Assembly (NCBI GenBank): GCA_944320815.1
Contig: CALUIZ010000015.1
Location: forward strand, 1-64,000
Direction: 5' to 3'
Origin: an uncultured Phocaeicola sp.
Lineage (GTDB): Bacteria > Bacteroidota > Bacteroidia > Bacteroidales > Bacteroidaceae
DNA length: 64,000 nt
A program made the translations under genes and the position numbers. Under the pieces are notes generated by a model that was not told the DNA's origin, ran no database searches, and worked only from the letters and a program-made list of their open reading frames with translations. Of this stretch, positions 1-9,139 are shown piece by piece. How positions within the stretch are numbered: the first letter of the stretch is position 1; every line of letters begins with the position of its first letter.

Positions 1-317
1 TTACTGAACAATTATCTGGCAACGAAAACTATGCTCTCGCTGCTTAATCGAAGTACAGTAGATTAGCTTTATTTCCGCCACAGTGGCGGAAACGAGACAT
101 CGCTCAAAAGCTCTTGTTCCGAAGCGTTTGGTCAAGCGGTGCAGCAAAATCGGGAATAGTTTCAGTCTCGTTCCGCGGCTGAAATGAAATTTCAGGGACT
201 AAGGTATGAGTGGGTGGCTCTGGTCTTGCTCATGCACGAAAACCGAAGGCAGAGATAAGCATGTAGAAAGCATATGGCTTCCTTGTTTGGACGAGGGTTC
301 GACTCCCTCCAGGTCCA
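1..317 (+). ncRNA. ssrA: transfer-messenger RNA (3' part, 5' end outside window)
   Basis: tmRNA rescues stalled ribosomes by adding a degradation tag. The tag frame is readable near the start: GGC AAC GAA AAC TAT GCT CTC GCT GCT TAA (about 19-48), giving GNENYALAA-stop, a Bacteroidetes-style tag. A strong pseudoknot-type hairpin (tttccgcc/ggcggaaa, about 71-90) follows. The 3' tRNA-like T arm is gaggg-ttcgact-ccctc (293-309), followed by the 3' acceptor strand caggtcc and a discriminator A at 317. CCA is not encoded, as the next bases are CTG. The 5' tRNA-like half lies upstream of the window. Confidence 0.92.
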
Positions 318-327
318 CTGCGGAAAG

Positions 328-358
328 AGGATACATCAACGGATGTGTCCTTTTTTTT
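328..358 (+). terminator. rho-independent terminator of ssrA
   Basis: Stem aggataca/tgtgtcct (328-335 with 344-351) with an 8-nt loop runs into eight T residues. It sits just past the tmRNA 3' end. Confidence 0.85.
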
Positions 359-517
359 GTGGGCTGCAACCGTGGATTTGTCAAAATGCAACCTCCTGTT
401 GGCAAAAGAGGGAGGATAGAACTAAAAATAGTGAAAATTTTACGTAATCCGATTCCATAATATGTTTTGTAACAAATTTTACACCGGCGGTGATACCCTT
501 TTAATGCAGAACTTTTT

Positions 518-525
518 TATCTTTG
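518..525 (+). promoter_or_regulatory. mdh promoter, Bacteroidetes -7 box
   Basis: TATCTTTG matches the TAnnTTTG -7 consensus 54 bp before the mdh ATG. A clear -33 TTTG is not visible. The stretch 359-579 otherwise holds no gene. Confidence 0.6.
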
Positions 526-579
526 CAGTGTAAAAAACAGACCATACACTTTATACTATAACTTAAAACATTAGGAATT

Positions 580-1581
580 ATGGAATTTGTAACAAACGAA
601 AAGCTTACCATCGTTGGTGCTGCCGGTATGATCGGTTCTAACATGGCTCAGACTGCTATCATGATGGGCCTTACTCCAAACATCTGTCTGTATGACCCGT
701 ATGCTCCGGGACTGGAAGGTGTGGCTGAAGAATTGTACCACTGCGGTTTTGAAGGTGTGAACGTTACTTTCACTTCAGACATCAAAGAAGCGCTGACGGG
801 TGCCAAATATATCGTTAACTCAGGAGGTGCCGCACGTAAGGCAGGTATGACTCGTGAGGATTTGCTGAAAGGAAATGCTGCCATCGCTGAAGAGTTCGGA
901 AAGAATGTGAAACAGTATTGCCCGGACGTAAAGCACATCGTGGTTATCTTCAATCCGGCTGACATCACTGGTCTGATCACTTTGTTGTATTCTGGTTTGA
1001 AACCTTCTCAGGTTACTACTCTGGCCGCTCTTGATTCAACTCGTCTGCGCAGTGAATTGGCTAAGTATTTCGGTGTTTCTATGGATGCCGTTGAAAACTG
1101 CCGTACTTATGGTGGTCATGGCGAGCAGATGGCTGTATTCGCTTCAACAGCTAAGGTTGACGGCAAGCCGTTGGTTGACATGATTGGTACTGATGCTCTT
1201 CCTAAAGACAAATGGGCTGAAATCCAGCAGAAAGTTACCAAGGGTGGTGCTAACATCATCGCATTGCGTGGACGTTCTTCATTCCAGAGCCCGGCTTACG
1301 TTTCTATCGAAATGATTGGTGCCGCTATGGGTGGAAAGGCATTCCGTTGGCCGGCCGGTACTTACATCTCAAACGAGAAGTATGACCATATCATGATGGC
1401 ATGGGAAACTTCAATCACTGCTGACGGTTGTCATTGCGCTGCATTGAACGGCACTGCTGAGGAACAGGCTGCTTTGGACAAGAGCTATGCTCATCTTTGC
1501 GAGTTGCGCGATGAAGTAATCGCTATGGGTGTTCTTCCTGCAATCTCTGAATGGAACAAGTTGAATCCGAACATTAAATAA
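580..1581 (+). CDS. mdh: malate dehydrogenase
   Basis: Interconverts malate and oxaloacetate with NAD(H) in the cytoplasm; in Bacteroides it works in the reductive branch towards succinate and propionate. The 333-residue product starts with a Rossmann fold, nucleotide motif GAAGMIGSNMA at residues 13-23. The catalytic histidine lies in the segment GGHGEQMAVFAS, and substrate arginines are visible in the TRLRSE segment. It belongs to the lactate/malate dehydrogenase family and is slightly longer than the common 313-residue Bacteroides enzyme. It is monocistronic: own -7 box upstream and a strong terminator downstream. Exact substrate is assigned by family resemblance. Confidence 0.9.
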   Translation: MEFVTNEKLTIVGAAGMIGSNMAQTAIMMGLTPNICLYDPYAPGLEGVAEELYHCGFEGVNVTFTSDIKEALTGAKYIVNSGGAARKAGMTREDLLKGNAAIAEEFGKNVKQYCPDVKHIVVIFNPADITGLITLLYSGLKPSQVTTLAALDSTRLRSELAKYFGVSMDAVENCRTYGGHGEQMAVFASTAKVDGKPLVDMIGTDALPKDKWAEIQQKVTKGGANIIALRGRSSFQSPAYVSIEMIGAAMGGKAFRWPAGTYISNEKYDHIMMAWETSITADGCHCAALNGTAEEQAALDKSYAHLCELRDEVIAMGVLPAISEWNKLNPNIK

Positions 1582-1609
1582 GAGAAAGTTATAGATTCTT
1601 AATACCACG

Positions 1610-1647
1610 GGGATGTATCATAAAAAACATGATACATCCCTATTTTT
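1610..1647 (+). terminator. mdh terminator
   Basis: 12-bp stem gggatgtatcat/atgatacatccc (1610-1621, 1629-1640) with an A-rich loop, followed by tattttt. Confidence 0.9.
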
Positions 1648-1804
1648 ATGTCCGAAAGAGAAGTAATGGTGGTCTGATTTTATTATATTGGAATCCCTTG
1701 GCGGTCGGTTCAGAAAACGAAGGCTGTTATGTTGAACCTCGGCTTGGGACTTTGAAGAAGAATCTCGGGCGAATTGTCCGGAACATGAATGAAAGGAGGC
1801 AGCT

Positions 1805-2272
1805 ATGACGAAAGAAGAACTGATGCGTAAGGCCATTGAACTTTCGGTTAGGAATGTGGCCGAAGGAGGTGGACCTTTTGGGGCCGTAATAGCCCGTGGA
1901 GGAGAAATTGTGGCGGTGGGGACCAACCGTGTCACTCTTGACCATGATCCCACTGCCCATGCTGAGGTTAGTGCCATTCGGGCGGCGGCAAAGAAACTGG
2001 GTACGTTTGACCTTAGCGGATGCGAGATTTATACATCTTGTGAGCCTTGTCCCATGTGTCTGGGTGCTATCTATTGGGCACGTCTTGACCGGATGTATTA
2101 CGGAAATAACAAGCATGATGCCGCAGCCATCGGATTTGATGATGCGTTCATTTATGAGGAACTTGAACTGAAACCGGAGGATCGTCGTCTTAAGTCGGAG
2201 ATCTTGTTACCGGAAGAGGCGATAAAGGCATTCCGTGACTGGACAGACAAGACGGATAAGGTGGAGTATTGA
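1805..2272 (+). CDS. guaD: guanine deaminase (cytidine deaminase-like fold)
   Basis: Deaminates guanine to xanthine in purine salvage. The 155-residue protein has the zinc-deaminase signature: HAE at 52-54 (His ligand and catalytic Glu) and PCPMC at 81-85 (two Cys ligands). The run TSCEPCPMCLGAIYWAR and the C-terminal GFDDAFIYEE segment closely follow Bacillus GuaD, which favours guanine deaminase over tRNA adenosine deaminase. The ATG is preceded by an unusually good Shine-Dalgarno, aaaggaggcagct. No clear -7 box was found in 1648-1804, which holds no other gene. Substrate is inferred from family resemblance. Confidence 0.85.
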   Translation: MTKEELMRKAIELSVRNVAEGGGPFGAVIARGGEIVAVGTNRVTLDHDPTAHAEVSAIRAAAKKLGTFDLSGCEIYTSCEPCPMCLGAIYWARLDRMYYGNNKHDAAAIGFDDAFIYEELELKPEDRRLKSEILLPEEAIKAFRDWTDKTDKVEY

Positions 2273-2345
2273 ATCTGGTTGGAGGAAGTGCTTGCTCCGG
2301 TCAGAACAAGGTCCAATATTTTTGTACATGGAAATCCTGTCATTC

Positions 2346-2375
2346 TCGTATGGACGGATCTGTCCGTCCATACGA
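2346..2375. terminator. strong hairpin between convergent genes
   Basis: Perfect 13-bp stem (tcgtatggacgga/tccgtccatacga) with loop TCTG between the guaD and Nudix 3' ends. There is no T tract, so it may be a transcript-end stabiliser rather than a classic terminator. Confidence 0.5.
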
Positions 2376-2411
2376 ATCCATGTGTGTTACTGATCGGACA
2401 ATCCTGTTTCG

Positions 2412-2915
2412 TTAAATCATGTTCAGTACTTGTTGGAATTCCCGTTCAAAGTTAGGGGTGAATACTCCTTTTCCGATAGATTCCTGTATTTCTTTCATTG
2501 ACCAGAAACGTCCTCCCTCCAGTTCTTCGCTGGGAAGGACTGGACCATCGTAGACGGTTTTGTATGAAAATACAAGTTCTTTTTCACGTTCTGACTCAAA
2601 CACATAATGTTTGAGCCGTTGTGGAGTGAAGTTTGTGATTCCCAGTTCTTCGCGGGCTTCACGTTCCAATGCCGTTTCTACGTTTTCTCCCAAATCGACG
2701 TGTCCGCCTACTGACGTGTCCCATTTCCCGGGCTGTATGTCTTTCCATTCCGGCCTTTTCTGCAAGAACAGTTCTCCTTTTCCGTTAAATACATGCAGGT
2801 GTACTACAGGATGCAGCAGTTTGCTTCCGTTATGACACTCTCCGCGTGTGGCGGCTCCTGTGATGTTTCCCTCCTCATCTACTATGGGGAACATTTCTTT
2901 GCTGTTGTCTTTCAT
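2412..2915 (-). CDS. Nudix hydrolase (IDI/YfcD-like)
   Basis: Predicted pyrophosphohydrolase of nucleotide-linked or isoprenoid-like substrates; substrate unknown. The Nudix box reads G-x5-E-x7-REAREELGI, beginning at GHVDLGENVE. The N-terminal part (MFPIVDEEGNITG, then HPVVHLHVFN and LFLQKRPEWKD) resembles the YfcD/isopentenyl-diphosphate isomerase-like branch. I chose the ATG at 2915 (167 residues); an upstream in-frame ATG at 3017 would add a low-complexity leader that does not look like protein. It lies downstream of the alpha-galactosidase but has its own -7 box. Confidence 0.85.
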   Translation of the reverse strand: MKDNSKEMFPIVDEEGNITGAATRGECHNGSKLLHPVVHLHVFNGKGELFLQKRPEWKDIQPGKWDTSVGGHVDLGENVETALEREAREELGITNFTPQRLKHYVFESEREKELVFSYKTVYDGPVLPSEELEGGRFWSMKEIQESIGKGVFTPNFEREFQQVLNMI

Positions 2916-3014
2916 TGAAAAAATGGTCTTTATTGTGTTTGAGGCCTGCTGTGTTTTTTCCGGCACAGCCTCAGGGTTTGTCGGACCGCTCCTTTCGGAA
3001 TCGGTCGGATGCCA

Positions 3015-3022
3015 CAAAAGTA
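3015..3022 (-). promoter_or_regulatory. Nudix gene -7 box
   Basis: TACTTTTG on the minus strand, about 100 nt before the chosen start. It lies inside the longer alternative reading frame, which supports the shorter start. The rest of 2916-3202 holds no gene. Confidence 0.5.
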
Positions 3023-3158
3023 GTCATATTATCGGACGTGTCAGCCTGAATCCTTATAAAAAATCGTATGGTGATTCTTCCTTTTGAGACTTGTTTGAAT
3101 ATGAGGGAAAAGTAACGGCTTGTTTAGTCGCAAGCATGCTGTTGTTTTATCTTAAGCA

Positions 3159-3190
3159 AAGGGGTGCATCGCTTATTACGACACACCCCC
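3159..3190 (-). terminator. possible alpha-galactosidase terminator
   Basis: Minus-strand stem ggggtg/cacccc (3184-3189 with 3161-3166) just after the stop codon, followed by only a short T run. Weak. Confidence 0.35.
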
Positions 3191-3202
3191 AATTTTTAGC
3201 TG

Positions 3203-5404
3203 TTATTTTACCGCTTCCAGATAGAGCACGCGGCTTGCATAATCGTTCAGCTTATGATAGTCCACATTATGAGTGTAGGGAATCTCCAGTCCGTTACTCA
3301 TCAGGAAGGCACCGCTGAATGTCTGTCCTTCAAATTTCAGAGGGGAGTTGTCAATGCGGTTCAGTTCATGGATACGATACATTTTGTCGGGTGAGAGTCC
3401 TGCCATCTTTACCCTCGGAAGGTGCTGGTTGCAGAACGTTTCGGTCTTCCACCAATAGAATACAGCCTTGTCCTTTTCAGGAGAAGTGTACATCAGTGAG
3501 GCCACTCCCAGACGGTCGTAAGGAGAAACCAGTCGATAGATATCGCCGAACTGTACTACCGGACGTATGTTCTTGTAGTCAGCGATTGCTTTGCGGCACA
3601 GCTCTTTCTCTTCATCTGTCATGTTTTTGGGCTGGATTTCCATGCCCAGGCGTCCACTCATGGCCACATCGATGCGATATTTCAGCGGGATGGTGCGGAA
3701 AGTCTGATGATTGGGAGCCGCGCTGATATGGGAGGCCATGGCGATGGCAGGGAAGAAATAGGACGTTCCCCATTGCATGTAGATGCGTTGCAGCGCGTCT
3801 GTATTGTCGCTTACCCAAAATTCGTCGAAATAAGGCAGATATCCATAGTTGGCCCGTCCTCCTCCGCTGGCACATGCCTGAATGGTCAGGTCAGGATATT
3901 TGGCACGGATACGCTGGCAGATTTTTTTTAATCCGCGATGATATTCGATATACATATGGCTCTGTTCATCCTTGTCCAGATAATTCGACCCATGGTTCAT
4001 GATGCCCATGTTTGCATCCCATTTGATATAATCTATTTTCGGATATTTAGTCATGAGGTTATCTACGACACCGAAGACAAAGTCCTGTACTTCCGGATTT
4101 CCGAGGTCGAGCACTACCTGTGTGCCACCTCTTCCCAGTACCGGGTCGCGTTGAGGAGCTTTCAGAATCCATTCCGGATGTTTTTCATAAAGTTCGCTGG
4201 TTGTGTTCGCCATTTCCGGCTCAATCCAGATGCCGAATTTCACTCCGTTCTTTTCAGCGTCGGCAATCAGTCCTTCAATTCCTTTCGGGAGTTTGGTAGT
4301 GTCTACCATCCAGTCGCCCAATGACGAATTGTCGGAATTCCGTTTGTATTTGTCGCCGAACCATCCGTCGTCCATCACGAAAAGCTCTCCCCCCATTGAG
4401 GCAATGTCGGCCATCATCTGGTTCATGCCTTCCTGATTGATGTTGAAATAGACACCTTCCCAACTGTTCAGAAGAATCTTGCGGAGCTTGTCCCCGTGAG
4501 CCAGTTTGTGCAGGCGTGCCCAGCGGTGGAAGTTGCGGCTTACCCCGCTCAGTCCCTCTTCGCTGAAAGTGAGAGCCAGTTCGGGAGTGCGGAACGTTTC
4601 TTCCTTTTCCAGTGTGTAAGCGGAGTTTTCTTCATTGATTCCTGCATAGAACTGATGATATTCGCTGTCGTCCGTGTCAATCCGGAGCTTATAGTTGCCG
4701 GTATAGCAGAGAGCCGCTCCGATTACGTTTCCCGAATTTTCCTGCGGTTTTCCGTCGAGCGAGAACATCACTTCCCCATGTGCTGTATGCGAGTTGCGTA
4801 CTCCGTCTTTGTTTTTGATGACTTTCATTCCCGGTTCGAGCGGTTCCTGTACGAGCCGTCCTTCATTGGCCCATGAGCCATAAAGCGATGAGAACCATAC
4901 ATTTCCTCTGCGGATAGGGAGGTAGGCCGATGCGAATTGGTTCAATGTCACGGCTTTTTTCTCGTTGTGGCTGATTTCTGTCCATGTTTCTATAATGTCA
5001 GCGTCCTGATAGGTCTTGTAGCATACGTCTACATAAAAAGGATACACCTTGTCTTTCATGGTGATGACAGTGACGATGGCATTCTCTTCCCTACGGGTTT
5101 CCGTCTTTTCCACTTCCATCTGAAGCGACATGTTTCCGTCTGCATGTTTTACCGCGAGAGCGGTTTCCCCCGGACAGTTCAGTCCGTATACAGGATAGGC
5201 AGAAAACTGCGGAAGTCCTGAGTTGTTGATGTTTTTCAGGTCTTCGGCCGAAAGTTTCTCACCATAATAAACAAACTTGAGTTCCTGTCCCTCGGTTGCG
5301 TTTACTACGAGTGAAGTTTTTGCTGTGGAGATGCATACGTTTTCGGCCATAAGCACCATAGGCGAAAGTGCCAGTCCGGCCAGCAGATACAATTCTTTTT
5401 TCAT
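3203..5404 (-). CDS. GH36 alpha-galactosidase, exported
   Basis: Removes alpha-1,6-galactose side chains, here most likely from galactomanno-oligosaccharides. The 733-residue protein (full GH36 length) has a signal peptide ending near VLMA. It has an N-terminal beta-sandwich, then the (beta/alpha)8 barrel with DDGWFG (about 345), KWDANMG (the Asp is the GH36 nucleophile) and WVSDNTDALQRI, which holds the acid/base Asp. CASGGGRANYGY is the substrate loop. The ATG two codons upstream (5410) is also possible. It is divergent from the AraC regulator of the mannan locus. No lipobox, so periplasmic is inferred. It resembles BoGal36A of the B. ovatus mannan locus by context. Confidence 0.93.
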   Translation of the reverse strand: MKKELYLLAGLALSPMVLMAENVCISTAKTSLVVNATEGQELKFVYYGEKLSAEDLKNINNSGLPQFSAYPVYGLNCPGETALAVKHADGNMSLQMEVEKTETRREENAIVTVITMKDKVYPFYVDVCYKTYQDADIIETWTEISHNEKKAVTLNQFASAYLPIRRGNVWFSSLYGSWANEGRLVQEPLEPGMKVIKNKDGVRNSHTAHGEVMFSLDGKPQENSGNVIGAALCYTGNYKLRIDTDDSEYHQFYAGINEENSAYTLEKEETFRTPELALTFSEEGLSGVSRNFHRWARLHKLAHGDKLRKILLNSWEGVYFNINQEGMNQMMADIASMGGELFVMDDGWFGDKYKRNSDNSSLGDWMVDTTKLPKGIEGLIADAEKNGVKFGIWIEPEMANTTSELYEKHPEWILKAPQRDPVLGRGGTQVVLDLGNPEVQDFVFGVVDNLMTKYPKIDYIKWDANMGIMNHGSNYLDKDEQSHMYIEYHRGLKKICQRIRAKYPDLTIQACASGGGRANYGYLPYFDEFWVSDNTDALQRIYMQWGTSYFFPAIAMASHISAAPNHQTFRTIPLKYRIDVAMSGRLGMEIQPKNMTDEEKELCRKAIADYKNIRPVVQFGDIYRLVSPYDRLGVASLMYTSPEKDKAVFYWWKTETFCNQHLPRVKMAGLSPDKMYRIHELNRIDNSPLKFEGQTFSGAFLMSNGLEIPYTHNVDYHKLNDYASRVLYLEAVK

Positions 5405-5434
5405 GTGCAAAATGATATTAGATTAATTATGTTG

Positions 5435-5442
5435 CAAAAATA
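5435..5442 (-). promoter_or_regulatory. alpha-galactosidase -7 box
   Basis: Minus-strand TATTTTTG about 30 nt before the start codon. The 200-bp divergent region 5411-5614 also carries the AraC gene promoter. Confidence 0.55.
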
Positions 5443-5580
5443 AGCGGTCTTTCTTGTCGGTAGTGATGTTTTTTTATCAAATCTTGGTAGAAAAATGAAA
5501 AGTTGCCCTTGGATTGGATTGTGCGGAGAAAATGATCCGTTGTTTTTTCATGCTTCCCGCATCCGGTAAAAATAAATTGT

Positions 5581-5588
5581 TATATTTG
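5581..5588 (+). promoter_or_regulatory. AraC regulator -7 box
   Basis: TATATTTG 26 bp before the ATG at 5615. Confidence 0.55.
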
Positions 5589-5614
5589 TCCGTGAATGAA
5601 CCTTTTGTTAAAGT

Positions 5615-6514
5615 ATGACAGCTATGAATAAACTTGACGATTCTCATATTATCCGGGAGATTACCCCTTTGTCTGACAAAGACTGTTTCTATATAGCAGA
5701 CAGAAGAAAGAACGAATTTACTTATCCGATACATTGCCATAAGGAATTTGAGCTGAACTTTGTGGAGCATGGAACAGGGTTGAGACGTATTGTGGGCGAT
5801 TCGGTCGAGTCGGTTTCGGAATATGATCTTGTGCTGATAACCAGTTCCGATCTGGAACATTGCTGGGAACAGGGAGAATGCAGTTCGCCTGATATACGTG
5901 AAGTGACCATCCAGTTTTCATCACATTTTTTTGACAGTCTGATCAATACGAACCAGTTCGACAGGGTGAAGGACATGCTGAACAAGGCACAGAATGGCCT
6001 TTGTTTCCCCCTTTCGGCTATCATGAAAGTTTACTCCTTGCTCGATACGCTTTCAGAAAAGAAAGGATTTTATGCGGTGATGGATTTCCTTACCTTATTA
6101 TATGAGTTGTCTTTTTTTGTAGACAAGGCGTATATGCTTTCAAGCTCTTCATTTGCCAAAATAGAGGTCCAGTCGAACAGCCGGCGGATTCAGAAGGTGC
6201 AGAACTACATCAATGCGCATTATCAGGAGGAAATTCGTTTGAATCACCTTGCGGAGATGGTTGGGATGACGGGGGTGGCCTTCAGTCGTTTTTTCAAGCT
6301 CCGTACCGGGAAGAGTCTTTCCGAATACATCATTGACATCCGTCTGGGGTATGCGGTGAGGCTTCTGGTGGATTCCACCATGTCAGTGGCTGAAGTTTGT
6401 TATGAATGCGGATTCAACAACTTGTCAAACTTCAACCGGATATTCAAGAAAAAAAAGAATTGTTCTCCGAAAGAGTTCCGTGAGAACTACCGGAAAAAAC
6501 GGGTGCTCATCTGA
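5615..6514 (+). CDS. AraC-family regulator of the mannan locus
   Basis: Predicted sugar-responsive transcription activator. The N-terminal half is an AraC-type cupin (HCHKEFELNFVEHGTG near residue 35-50). The C-terminal 100 residues form the double helix-turn-helix: IRLNHLAEMVGMTGVAFSRF and a second helix around VAEVCYECGFNNLSNFNRIF, ending FRENYRKK. ATG at 5615 or three codons later at 5624. It lies between the divergent alpha-galactosidase gene and the mannanase operon, so it probably controls both. A distant paralogue is at 30582-31439. The ligand (for example mannobiose) is a guess. Confidence 0.88.
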   Translation: MTAMNKLDDSHIIREITPLSDKDCFYIADRRKNEFTYPIHCHKEFELNFVEHGTGLRRIVGDSVESVSEYDLVLITSSDLEHCWEQGECSSPDIREVTIQFSSHFFDSLINTNQFDRVKDMLNKAQNGLCFPLSAIMKVYSLLDTLSEKKGFYAVMDFLTLLYELSFFVDKAYMLSSSSFAKIEVQSNSRRIQKVQNYINAHYQEEIRLNHLAEMVGMTGVAFSRFFKLRTGKSLSEYIIDIRLGYAVRLLVDSTMSVAEVCYECGFNNLSNFNRIFKKKKNCSPKEFRENYRKKRVLI

Positions 6515-6585
6515 GGCCCGTTTTTTTATATCCAATGATAAAATGTACACTTTGTTGTGCGGTATTGGTTTTGGTTAAAATAGTA

Positions 6586-6617
6586 TTGCTTTTTCTGTCT
6601 GGCTCCGACTATTTTTG
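6586..6617 (+). promoter_or_regulatory. mannan operon promoter
   Basis: -33 TTG (6586-6588) and -7 TATTTTTG (6610-6617) with a 21-bp spacer, about 50 nt before the first mannanase gene. Confidence 0.7.
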
Positions 6618-6667
6618 CATAAACGAAAATTAGAGACAAAATTTATAACCCTTATTGGCTAAGTAGT

Positions 6668-7771
6668 ATGAGAAACTTAAAGATTATGACGGGGGTGATG
6701 ATGCTGGCGGCATTCACCTCCTGTTCGACAGAGCCTGCTGTGACGGACAACAGCAAGACACCGGAAGCGAGATTCCTTGAAAAGCAATTGAAGGAAGTGG
6801 CGGCACACGGATTCATGATCGGTCATCATGACGACCCAGTATATGGTATAGGATGGGAAGGTGATTCTGCCCGCAGTGATATCCGGAGCGTGTGCGGGGA
6901 TTATCCCGCCGTCATGTCGTTCGACTTGGGGCGTATTGAACTGGGCGGTGAGATGAATCTCGATAAAGTGCCGTTCGACCGCATCCGTAAGGAAGCCGTC
7001 GCGCAATATAATAGAGGAGGAGTGGTTTCTTTCAGTTGGCACGTGGATAATCCGGTTACGGGAAAGGATTCCTGGGATGTTTCCGACTCGACGGTTGTCA
7101 GGTCTGTATTGCCTGGTGGTGCAAATCACGGGAAGTTTATGGGCTGGTTGGATACGGTGGCTGACTTTCTCAATTCAATCCGCACGGTGGATGGTGTGAA
7201 GGTGCCTGTGCTCTTCCGTCCGTGGCACGAGCATACGGGAAGTTGGTTTTGGTGGGGGCAGAATCTGTGTACGGCCGATGAGTACAAAAGTCTCTGGAAA
7301 ATGACATACGAGCGTATGCAGGAAAAAGGTGCTAGTCAGTTGCTTTATGCCTATTCTCCCGGTTACGAGCCACAGGACTCTACCGCTTATCTGGAACGTT
7401 ATCCGGGCGACAGCATCATTGATTTGATAGGTGTGGATGGCTATCAGTTCGACCGTGACGCATATCTTAAAAGTATGGACGGGGTGTTGGCTGTGATGAA
7501 GCAGGTGAGCGAGGCTCACGGAAAGCCGATGGCCGTAACGGAAACCGGGTACGAGACCATTCCCGATTCGGTGTGGTGGACCGGAACTCTGCTGCCGCTG
7601 GTGGAGAAATACCCGGTGAGCTATGTGCTGCTCTGGCGTAATGCCCGCGAGCGTGAGAACCATTATTACGCTCCTTATCCGGGACATACATCGGAGGCGG
7701 ACTTCGTGAAGTTCTACGAGAACCCGAAGACGCTTTTCCTGAACGATTTCAACAAGATTGAATTCAAATGA
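6668..7771 (+). CDS. GH26 beta-mannanase lipoprotein (periplasmic type)
   Basis: Hydrolyses beta-1,4-mannan chains, likely releasing mannobiose. The 367-residue lipoprotein has lipobox AAFTSC with Cys19, followed by STEP, so no acidic surface-export signal; periplasmic inner-leaflet location is inferred. The GH26 barrel shows the acid/base in RPWHEHTGSWFWWG (Glu188) and the nucleophile in TETGYE (Glu292). It matches the ManA/BoMan26A type found next to GH130, a symporter and an epimerase in B. fragilis and B. ovatus. First gene of the operon, with its own promoter. Confidence 0.93.
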   Translation: MRNLKIMTGVMMLAAFTSCSTEPAVTDNSKTPEARFLEKQLKEVAAHGFMIGHHDDPVYGIGWEGDSARSDIRSVCGDYPAVMSFDLGRIELGGEMNLDKVPFDRIRKEAVAQYNRGGVVSFSWHVDNPVTGKDSWDVSDSTVVRSVLPGGANHGKFMGWLDTVADFLNSIRTVDGVKVPVLFRPWHEHTGSWFWWGQNLCTADEYKSLWKMTYERMQEKGASQLLYAYSPGYEPQDSTAYLERYPGDSIIDLIGVDGYQFDRDAYLKSMDGVLAVMKQVSEAHGKPMAVTETGYETIPDSVWWTGTLLPLVEKYPVSYVLLWRNARERENHYYAPYPGHTSEADFVKFYENPKTLFLNDFNKIEFK

Positions 7772-7860
7772 CAGCTTTGCTGGGGTTGAAGAACGATGCT
7801 TTTGCCCTTTAATTCCTGAGAATTTTTTACAGAACAGTTTAATGATAAAGAAATATGTTT

Positions 7861-9033
7861 ATGAGCCAGTTTGATGAAAAGATGAAGGCTTTGTTGGCCG
7901 AACATGAAGCGTTGATAACCCGGAAAAACGAGCCGGTGAAAGAGACGAACGGAGTGTATGTGCGTTATAAATATCCGGTGGTGACCGCCGCGCATACTCC
8001 GGTATTCTGGAGATATGATCTCAATGAGAAAACCAATCCTTATCTGATGGAACGTATCGGAGTGAATGCCGCGCTGAATTCGGGTGCTATCAAGTGGAAC
8101 GGAAAATACCTGCTGGTGGTCCGCGTGGAAGGGGCCGACCGCAAGTCGTTCTTTGCAGTGGCTGAAAGTCCGAATGGGGTGGACAATTTCCGGTTCTGGG
8201 ACTATCCCGTCACGATGCCCGACGATGTGATTCCCGCCACGAACATTTATGACATGCGTCTTACCGCACATGAAGACGGATGGATTTACGGTATATTCTG
8301 TGCCGAACGTCATGATGGCAACGCCCCTGCGGGCGACTTGTCTTCTGCTACGGCTACAGCGGGCATCGCACGCACGAAGGATTTGAAGACATGGGAGCGT
8401 CTGCCCGACCTGAAGTCGAAGAGCCAGCAGCGCAATGTAGTGCTGCATCCGGAATTTGTTGACGGGAAATATGCCTTCTATACCCGTCCGCAGGACGGAT
8501 TCATTGATGCCGGAAGCGGAGGGGGTATCGGATGGGCATTGGTGGATGACATCACCCATGCGGAGGTGAAGGAAGAGAAGATTATCGATTCGCGTTACTA
8601 TCACACCATAAAGGAAGTGAAGAACGGCGAAGGCCCTCATCCCATCAAGACTCCGAAAGGCTGGCTGCATCTGGCACACGGTGTGCGCGGTTGTGCCGCC
8701 GGTCTGCGCTATGTGTTGTATCTGTATATGACTTCGCTTGAAGACCCGACGAAGGTGATTGCTTCTCCGGGGGGGTACTTCATGGCTCCGGAAGGTGAAG
8801 AACGAGTGGGTGACGTTTCGAATGTATTGTTCTCGAACGGTTGGATTGCGGACGAGGACGGAACGGTGTACATCTATTATGCTTCTTCTGACACCCGTAT
8901 GCATGTGGCGGTTTCCACTGTCGACAGGCTGGTGGACTATTGCATGAACACTCCGGAGGACGGACTGACAACGACCGCTTCCGTGGAAACGCTGAAGAAA
9001 CTGATTGACAGAAATTTGGCAATCATGGAATGA
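7861..9033 (+). CDS. GH130 4-O-beta-D-mannosyl-D-glucose phosphorylase
   Basis: Cytoplasmic enzyme that phosphorolyses mannosyl-beta-1,4-glucose to mannose-1-phosphate and glucose. The 390-residue protein follows the B. fragilis enzyme closely. With the start at 7861 (MSQFDEK) the general-acid Asp in [11 protein letters not shown] falls at residue 131, matching the known numbering; ATG at 7855 would add two residues. Other GH130 landmarks: [33 protein letters not shown] and [15 protein letters not shown]. It is 89 bp after the mannanase. With the epimerase downstream it completes the mannobiose to mannosylglucose to phosphorylated sugar route. No signal peptide. Confidence 0.93.
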   Translation: MSQFDEKMKALLAEHEALITRKNEPVKETNGVYVRYKYPVVTAAHTPVFWRYDLNEKTNPYLMERIGVNAALNSGAIKWNGKYLLVVRVEGADRKSFFAVAESPNGVDNFRFWDYPVTMPDDVIPATNIYDMRLTAHEDGWIYGIFCAERHDGNAPAGDLSSATATAGIARTKDLKTWERLPDLKSKSQQRNVVLHPEFVDGKYAFYTRPQDGFIDAGSGGGIGWALVDDITHAEVKEEKIIDSRYYHTIKEVKNGEGPHPIKTPKGWLHLAHGVRGCAAGLRYVLYLYMTSLEDPTKVIASPGGYFMAPEGEERVGDVSNVLFSNGWIADEDGTVYIYYASSDTRMHVAVSTVDRLVDYCMNTPEDGLTTTASVETLKKLIDRNLAIME

Positions 9034-9068
9034 TAATCTGGCGGACGGAGATTTGTATGAATAGAAAA

Positions 9069-9108
9069 TTAAGAATGAGGAATGAAAATTCTGTAACCTC
9101 ATTCTTCA
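9069..9108 (+). repeat. intra-operon stem-loop between GH130 and symporter genes
   Basis: Inverted repeat aagaatgagg (9071-9080)/cctcattctt (9097-9106), 16-nt loop, in the 106-bp gap. Followed by cacttaac, not a T tract, so it is more likely an mRNA-stability or partial-termination element. Confidence 0.5.
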
Positions 9109-9139
9109 CTTAACCGACAAGTTTAAAGTAAGTACTACC

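Noticed and set aside
7714..9102. Long antisense frame (over 460 codons) opposite the GH130 gene
   Set aside because: Codon-structure shadow of a well-recognised gene on the other strand; no domain of its own.
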